Below are positions 57,509 through 64,000 of a DNA stretch of 64,000 nucleotides, in pieces (within the stretch, counting starts at the first letter, position 1; each line of letters begins with the position of its first letter). The stretch spans positions 310,001 to 374,000 of the forward strand of contig NC_049565.1 of the NCBI RefSeq assembly GCF_013368755.1. Direction: 5' to 3'. The notes beneath the pieces are model-generated. The model did not search any database and was not told where the DNA came from. It worked only from the letters and a program-made list of their open reading frames with translations. The DNA is from Talaromyces rugulosus (taxonomy: Eukaryota; Ascomycota; Eurotiomycetes; Eurotiales; Trichocomaceae). Position numbers and translations under genes: made by a program.

Positions 57509-57724
57509 ATGCCTGACATCGATCCTAAGGCTCGGAGAGAAGTTAACAGTGCGCTTATTAACTCTGGGAGCACTGCCGTTTCGCGTATGATGGACGCCGC
57601 CACTTCCTCTCAAAGGAAGTGTATTGAGAATCAAGCGGAGAGGGCGAGAATTGAGGCTGAGGACAAGGCGAAGGAAGATGCTGCTGTTCGTGCTCCGCCC
57701 AAGAAACTCAACACAACCTGCTAA
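57509..57724 (+). CDS. small hydrophilic protein, 71 aa
   Basis: Single-exon ORF with start context CACCATGCC and an upstream TATA box (57363-57370). It encodes a Lys/Glu/Ala-rich, probably helical peptide (SSQRKCIENQAERARIEAED, then KAKEDAAVRAPPKK) with no signal peptide. No family recognised. The core promoter and leader arrangement favour a real transcript. It could be a lineage-specific or stress-induced small protein. Confidence 0.55.
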   Translation: MPDIDPKARREVNSALINSGSTAVSRMMDAATSSQRKCIENQAERARIEAEDKAKEDAAVRAPPKKLNTTC

Positions 57725-58635
57725 ATATGTATACTGACGTTTACTAATAACAGAAGCGTGATGCCTCTAGCTAGACTTGGATTACAATGGAATCCTTCGT
57801 TGTTGACTCTACCAACTGGTAGAGAACTGCAATGAACCTTTGTGTTTACCGCTCGGAATCTCTCACTTTCCGCATCGGTGACAGCATGTTTGGAGGAGGG
57901 AATATCTCGGGGAGCCTGGGATTTCATCTTGATTGAGCCTGATTTCTGTTGTCGATTTGACTATGTTCTTCATATCTACTCTATTTTTGTTGTATTTTGA
58001 GAATAGGTGTAGATTTATATGCGAATATTTAACTGGCCACTACTGAGCTTAGTATGGTCTATTAATCTACAATGCTTTACATTGTTAATATACACACTGT
58101 CTTTTATAATAATATTGTATAAGCCTTCCAATATTGCGAGGAGAAAATTGCTCAAGTTTAAACCAAAGATGCCTAAGTGTATCAATGATACAATGGTTTT
58201 TGTAAGACTTTGTAACCACTACGCCAAAAAGGGAACCCTTAATGGGGGATTCGGTAAATGGTAGTTTTCCGGTATTCTGACAGTTTTACTTTTCAGCTTC
58301 AAGTGTTAATCCGAATTCGGTCTTATCTATCTTCACGTGATAACTAACGTCTTGCGGTATAAGCCAGATATCTGGGGTATAGTTACCCCACAAATTTTGT
58401 TACTCTAATCGGTTATAATGCCGGTTTGCGAGAAATACCGCAAAGCATTTCGGTCAATGGATCCCGGTTGCGGGGGGAAGTTTCCCCAGATGAGCTTGTC
58501 TCCATAGCCTTGCATCTAAATGGGGCCATATCGGCTTAATATAAATAAAGTCCCCCGGGATTGTATAAATTGATATGTAGGTTTTGGTTTTATCGATATT
58601 GCCATTACCATAGACTTCTCTTTATTTTTGTCAAG
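57725..58635. promoter_or_regulatory. intergenic region and transporter promoter
   Basis: AT-rich left part without a gene. The right part has paired CreA-like sites TGGGGTA-TAGT-TACCCCA at 58373-58390 and a TATA-like AATATAAATAAAG at about 58538-58550. Confidence 0.5.
58373..58390. promoter_or_regulatory. inverted pair of CreA-type sites
   Basis: Arms TGGGGTA/TACCCCA with a 4-bp spacer; the flanking C on each strand gives CTGGGG and GTGGGG, both matching the SYGGRG consensus for the carbon catabolite repressor CreA. Located about 250 bp upstream of the MFS start codon. Confidence 0.5.
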
Positions 58636-60219
58636 ATGTTCCTACAAAACGCTCAGGGGCACACGCTTCAGTATGGAATCACTGCTGCTTGCGGTGCTGG
58701 ATTTCTTCTCTTCGGCTATGATCAGGGTGTTTTTGGGGGATTACTGGACAATGAGCCCTTCCTGAAAACCTTTGGCTATCCTGGGACTACAATTCAAGGA
58801 CAGATCGTGGCCACGTACGATATCGGCTGCATTATCGGGACCCTGATATCCATGTATGCCGGTGACATGTTAGGTCGCCGAAGATCTATTCTAATTGGCT
58901 GTGTGATTTTGATAATTGGTGCTGTCATTCAAACAGCTTCATATTCTCTCGCACAGATGATTGTTGGTCGCGTGGTTGCAGGGGTCGGAAATGGAATGAA
59001 TACCATCGCTATTCCTATCTGGCAAGCAGAAACCGCACGACCTAAGGATCGAGGAAAACTTATTGTTTTCCAGCTGGTGACGAATATCTTTGGTATTGTG
59101 ATTACGAATGTAAGTACCAGTCTTGACGATGACTAAATTTAATTGCTGACCACGTCGTAGTGGATGAACTACGGCTTCACTTTTATCCCAAACTCGCCTG
59201 TGAGCTGGCGATTTCCGTTAGCATTCCAGTGTTTTTTTGCAATCGTCACTATTATGTTGGTCCTTGTCACTCCAGAATCGCCACGGTGGCTTATTATGAA
59301 AAATCGCGTTTCCGAAGCACAACATATCCTCGCTAGACTCTTGATGAAACCAGAAGATGACCCTGTCGTTGTCAGCGAGATTCAAAATTCGGTTGCTAGT
59401 GTTCACCACGAGGCCGAAGTGCAACAGTCTGTGGCTCTCAAAGAGATATTCACTCGTAACAGCAAGCAGCAGACGCTTCGTCGTATGATTCTAGGAGCTG
59501 GAACTGCATTTTTCCAACAGGTCGGAGGTACCAACGTCATTGCATACTATCTCCCAGTGGTCCTTACGCGCTCTGTGGGGCTGAGCAGTCGCATGGCTCT
59601 GGTATTGTCTGCTGTCGACTCCATGTCTCTCATGTTCTGGGGCTCAATTGCAGCGCTTTTGATCGACCGAGTTGGACGAAAGAAGTTGATGCTCATAGGT
59701 GTGGCGGCAAGCAGTGTCTGCTTTGCTCTCGTTGCCGTGGGTTTACGATACGGTGGGCCAGATAATAAAGGCATGTCCGTTATGGCTATCGTTTTCATTT
59801 TTGCCTATTATGTCTTCTATGGGATCTCGCTGCTCTCGATTCCTTACATATACCCCGCCGAGATTAACTCTCAGAAAATGCGCAATATCGGCACTTCTTT
59901 CGCAACAGCAGTCAACTGGATCTTTGTTTACGTTGTTGTCGTGGTCACCCCTACTGCAATCCAGAATATCCAATGGCGATACTACATGCTCTACGCCATT
60001 TTCAACTTCTGTTTCATTCCACTTATCCATTACTTTTATGTCGAGACTGCAACTTTGTCTCTGGAACAGGTTGATAGGCTTTTTGAGATCAAACATGATG
60101 CTGGAAAAAACATGAGCTGGGCAGATGCTACTCGGATTGCACGTACTGAGAGCGATGATTTGCAGATGACTGTGGAGAAGGATGTGGCTGATGCGGAGCA
60201 CTGTGAGACTGCTCCCTGA
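58636..60219 (+). CDS. MFS sugar/polyol transporter, probable myo-inositol transporter
   Basis: Two exons (58636-59109, 59161-60219) encode 510 residues. Sugar porter motifs are GYDQGVFGG in TM1, DMLGRRRS in the first loop, GRVVAGVGNGM, PESPRWL, FFQQVGGTNVIAYY, DRVGRKKLM and IPYIYPAEI. About 12 hydrophobic helices can be counted. Substrate cannot be told from the motifs; inositol or a related polyol is inferred from the two neighbours, a Gfo/Idh/MocA dehydrogenase and a myo-inositol oxygenase. The intron (59110-59160) sits between ITN and WMNYGF. Upstream CreA-like sites suggest glucose repression. Confidence 0.9.
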
Positions 60220-60657
60220 GGAATAGCTAGAGTATTTCTAGGATTGCCCATGTCACATGGAGAAGGGACACTAAACTAGGATGCTGGGAAATTCTTGCTT
60301 TGAGTCTAATGACATATCAATATGAGGTTTTGTTTTAACAACAACTAAATATCATCTTTGTTAAAATAGTCTTTGAACCTCCAATGCTATTTCTCTAAAT
60401 TTTCACACTCAAAAATGGTAGTATGTCGGGAACCTGAAAGCAAGGATGTTATGACTAGCCTCCTTAGGCACTAAAGGTCTTGGTTTTAATCGGACATTGG
60501 GTTCCGAAAAGGCTTTCCTGCTCTGCTTCGTGGCACCGAAATGTAAGGCTGCCCATCCACAGAATAAGCATATAAAGTAAACAGAAGTCTTTGTTCTCTT
60601 TCTGATATTCAAGCCCCTGGCATAGCCATCTCTTTGTTTCGTTCTCTTGTCACGACC
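60220..60657. other. intergenic: transporter 3' flank / dehydrogenase promoter
   Basis: No gene recognised. Confidence 0.45.
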
Positions 60658-61826
60658 ATGGCTCCCCAGAAACTTCGTGTCGGTATCGCGGGCCTTGGGC
60701 GAATGGGTATGTATTTCACTCCGGCAGAATTTGCAATACACCTAAACATGAATAGGCAAGCGCCATGCAAACAACTTCCATGAGCTCACTCCTCGTGCAA
60801 ATGTGGTAGCTGCGAGTACCCCTGATGCGGTTGAACGTGACTGGGCAGCGGAGAACCTCCACGGAATACAAATTTTTAAGGATTACGATGATATGCTTGA
60901 AAACGCTGATCTGGAAGCTGTCGTTGTTGCCAGCGTCACCGCTGTGCATGCAGAGCAAGCTCTCAAGGCAATAAGGAAGGGTCTTCATGTTCTGTGCGAG
61001 AAGCCATTGAGCATTGATGTCAACATAGTGCGTTTATTTTGCCATTTCTAGTGGAAATTTGATTCTGACAAGCAATAAAATGGTACAGGCCAGATCCGTC
61101 CTCTCTGAATATGAACAGTCACTCAAAAAACATCCCCAGCAGAAAGTGATGTGCGGCTTCTCCCGTCGTTTCGATGCATCATATCGTGAAGCCTATGAGA
61201 GAGTCGAGAAGAACGAATTCGGACCCCCAGTGCTCTTTCGTTCCCAAACGGCAGATATGCATGATTCATCCGGATTCTTCGTTGAATACGCGAAGACAAG
61301 CGGTGGTATTTTTGTAGATTGCTCCATCCACGATATAGACCTCATGCTCTGGTTCCTGGGTGAGAAGCGTCAAGTCAAGAGTCTACAAGCGGTCGGTGTA
61401 GTCAGCGTCCATCCAGGACTAGAACTTAGCAACGACCGGGATAACGCAATCGCCACTGTGGAGTTTGAGGGTGGTAAAATAGCCGCTTTGTATTGTTCGC
61501 GAATGATGGCGGCCGGACAGGAAGATACTTCGGAAATAATTTGCGAGAAGGGCTCCGTGAGAGTAAACATGCAAGTGAGAAAAAATCACGTCGAAATCCA
61601 TGACTCACTGGGGGCCAGACGTGAGCTGCCACGGCATTATTACGAGCGATTCCGGGAGGCGTTCATCACCGAGGCAAATGAGTTCACGGCATGTTGTTTG
61701 GATGATACCCAGCCTCCGATAAGCCTGCAAAGCTCAGTCAAAGCTGTTTTTCTTGGTCAGCAATTACAGCGAAGTTTGATTAGTGGCGAGAAGATCTACT
61801 TTGGTGAGAGATCCATCAAGATTTAG
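60658..61826 (+). CDS. Gfo/Idh/MocA family NAD(P)-dependent oxidoreductase (inositol 2-dehydrogenase-like)
   Basis: Three exons (60658-60706, 60756-61027, 61089-61826) give 352 residues. The Rossmann motif GIAGLGRMGKRHANN crosses intron 1. The family motif HVLCEKPLS supplies the conserved Lys. The substrate-side helix SGGIFVDCSIHDIDLMLW carries the HDID residues. Family members oxidise or reduce cyclitols and sugars at a hydroxyl. Inositol 2-dehydrogenase or a related scyllo/keto-inositol reaction is inferred from the myo-inositol oxygenase next door; sequence alone cannot fix substrate or cofactor. Convergent with the oxygenase gene, 600 bp apart. Confidence 0.88.
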
Positions 61827-62423
61827 ATAGTACCAGTACCTTCTGCATGCCTTATCCTACGACTTTGATCAAGTGTATGTAAACAAATTTTCTTCCTATC
61901 CCCTATTGGCGCGTGTAGCTCTGTAGATCCGGTTTGCAGTAGTTTCACCGCAATGGAATATAGAAATGTTTTTGCGAGTGCGGGAATTATCCCGATGAGC
62001 GGAAATACTGAAAGAGAAAATCCGTCCTTCTCTTAGTAGAAATTGATATTTGTACTATCCGTGGATTTGAATGTCCGTGTACCGAGCAACACATTGCTCT
62101 TCAAGAAATCCACCTGATGCTCTATGCAAAATCATGTATATGTAAGTATATCTATTGAGATTAATCTGGCTACTGTCTCTTGCCAGACATGGCTTTAAAG
62201 GTGCTAGTAGAGCAGCATACAGAATTTCCAAGAAACAAAGAGCATGAATCAAATACTACCGCGAAATATTCAATTATCTGAAACGAGTGGATTAAAAACA
62301 GAAGAGTTTTGGATACAATTTAGATCATTCGATGGGTTTATTCCCCTTGCAAGAACATCAGTCATACTCAATATACCAATCCCCGTCCAAATGTATGGAT
62401 AGACCCGTAGACAAGAGTATTAT
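61827..62423. other. convergent 3' flanks
   Basis: UTR-like DNA between the dehydrogenase and the oxygenase; no gene seen. Confidence 0.45.
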
Positions 62424-63402
62424 TCACCATCGCAGAACCTTTGTAGGGAAATACTCATCAATGAGCTCGAGATAATAGGGCTGGATCTTGTTAGCATGTG
62501 ACTGCATAAATAATGTGTTTAGATAGAGGCCTCACCTTTAGTTCTTCAACGTTGGGCACATCGTCACTCTTGGAGTACAAATCGTAGGGATTGAAAGCAC
62601 GGACAGCCTCTAGCATCTTCTTATCATGTTCGTTCATAAGCTCATGATAAGCATTCTCGCGATGCCATGGGTAAAATGAATGGTAGCGAATCATGGCAAG
62701 ACCCTCGTCGGGAATGGTCGACTGATCCTTGACAATGTGGTAAAGGTATTCATCATGCCCCCAAGAGAGCATGACGTTCTCCAGTCCACAGCCGGGGGAG
62801 TAGATACCAAATTTGGTACTATAGATTGGATTCTCAAAATCCTCATTCTTCCTGAAAGACTCAGTTCCGAAGATTATTTTATTGTCAAAGGCACACCCGA
62901 CGGGGAACGTGTCTCCAACGACATCCCATTGGCCCTGGGCACCAAAGAAGAAAAGTAACTTCCCAAGGTCGTGAATCAATCCGACAAGCTGCATCCAGCG
63001 GGGTTTGCCCTCTTTGCGGATTGCTTCTGCGGATTGTAGGAGATGAGTCACTTGAGACTCTTGAGTGTCAGGATCACACTCGTCAATGAAAGTGTTCAAC
63101 TTCTCCATTGCTTCCCAGACAGTCATATGAGCGCGGGTCTTATTGTGGAAGTCATTCCGCGCCTTCAAGTTGAAGGAAACGGTTTGTAAGGTGTGCTGCT
63201 GGGCATAAAAGTTCTTGACCTGATCGCAGGCATCATCGAATTGGCGAAAGGTTGTCTTGTCCTTGGCTTTGTCAAACTCGGCATCGTCGTAGATATCTTT
63301 CCCGGCTTGCTTTGCGTTTGCCTTGAGGACATTGACGACGTCGATATTATCTGAAGTGGCCTCGAGGTTAGCCGAAGCTGGTTGAAGTATGGTGGAAACC
63401 AT
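62424..63402 (-). CDS. myo-inositol oxygenase
   Basis: Two exons (63402-62536, 62486-62424) give 309 residues. The enzyme cleaves myo-inositol with O2 to D-glucuronate using a di-iron centre. Visible ligands and motifs are LVGLIHDLGKLL (the HD motif), SWGHDEYLYHI and MIRYHSFYPWH. Also typical are FRQFDDACDQVKNFYAQQHTLQTV and TFPVGCAFD. The last exon is short (IQPYYLELIDEYFPTKVLRW). ATG 63402 is the first ATG of the frame; the frame is open seven codons upstream but without an ATG, so an additional upstream exon is possible. Confidence 0.93.
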
Positions 63403-64000
63403 CTCGATCTCTTCACGGCTCAATATAAATCTGTATTACTAAAACAAGAGACAATCAATGGTACCGGTTGACAACAACAAAAGAGGCCCGAAGCAAACAT
63501 GCCGTTGAATTTATATCATTGAACATACTCCAAGATATAACAGAATACGGAAAACGCTTTCCAGCAGTTGAAGTGCAGTTATTCTAAAGAACTTTTAAAA
63601 TGTTCGAGTAACTCTCCAATTCCCGGGATTTCCTAGGCTTTCGGACATCTGGAAGATGCGATAGCTCTGCTCATGTGGTCATACTCTTGGTGATTACGGA
63701 GAATAGCTCCCGGAACTTCATAGACTACTACGCGAGTTAAAACAAGCATAAATGTTGGAACAAAGATATGATATCTATAAGAAATAAATCAAAAATCCAG
63801 GCCTGTAATTTGAATATTTGCGTCATCTCACTGACCATGATGGGAAATTTGGAAATCACGGTCGCAGTAACCTCACCTTTTCAACATTTGAAAGCGGAAT
63901 ATTTCTTCTGAGAAAGCACGTTTTGAATCTCTCCCTGTATCATCATGACTTAGCTGAATCCAGCCATTTGCTTCCCCATATATCTCATCTCATAGTGGGT
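63403..64000. promoter_or_regulatory. myo-inositol oxygenase promoter region
   Basis: No gene recognised up to the window end. Confidence 0.45.

Overview
This 64 kb window is nuclear DNA of a filamentous ascomycete. The genes are split by short introns (about 50-70 nt, GTRNGT donors, CTRAY-like branch points, YAG acceptors), and the gene set (imeB-type kinase, Uds1, Stc1, calcipressin, PDR-type ABC transporter, Zn2Cys6 regulator, NRPS-like A-T-R reductase) is typical of Pezizomycotina. Eurotiales (Aspergillus/Penicillium/Talaromyces) is my best guess, but it is an inference. All coordinates and splice joints were read by eye; no search was run.

Layout. 0-3.4 kb: tail of a degenerate protein kinase gene, then AT-rich, repeat-bearing, RIP-like DNA holding one tRNA-Met gene interrupted by a 51-bp GT-AG element. 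3.4-8.6 kb: housekeeping genes on the minus strand (mitochondrial Phe-tRNA synthetase, mitochondrial GrpE, Uds1-domain protein). 8.6-12.9 kb: gene-poor DNA with RIP-like direct repeats. 12.9-25.3 kb: an accessory block with an NRPS-like adenylation-thiolation-reductase gene (carrying an in-frame stop), a PDR-type ABC transporter and a divergent Zn2Cys6 regulator; the shared promoter carries two copies of an inverted CGG element. 26.5-54.9 kb: conserved housekeeping genes (calcipressin, ATE1, a Nudix phosphohydrolase, RPB3, a membrane protein, cytochrome c, a mitochondrial protein, RRP42, the IME2-like kinase, an Stc1-domain protein, a DUF7514-type protein, Stn1), with a gene-free 4.9-kb stretch upstream of the IME2-like kinase. 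55.4-57.7 kb: an APH-fold phosphotransferase with a frameshift in a homopolymer, and a small hydrophilic ORF. 58.6-63.4 kb: a sugar/polyol MFS transporter, a Gfo/Idh/MocA dehydrogenase and a myo-inositol oxygenase, together a likely inositol-catabolism cluster with paired CreA-like sites upstream of the transporter.

The most unusual item is the tRNA-Met gene. Removing a 51-nt segment with spliceosomal-intron hallmarks (GTGAGT...CTAAT...TAG) from inside the anticodon stem, not from the canonical 37/38 site, restores a complete 72-nt cloverleaf with a perfect anticodon stem.
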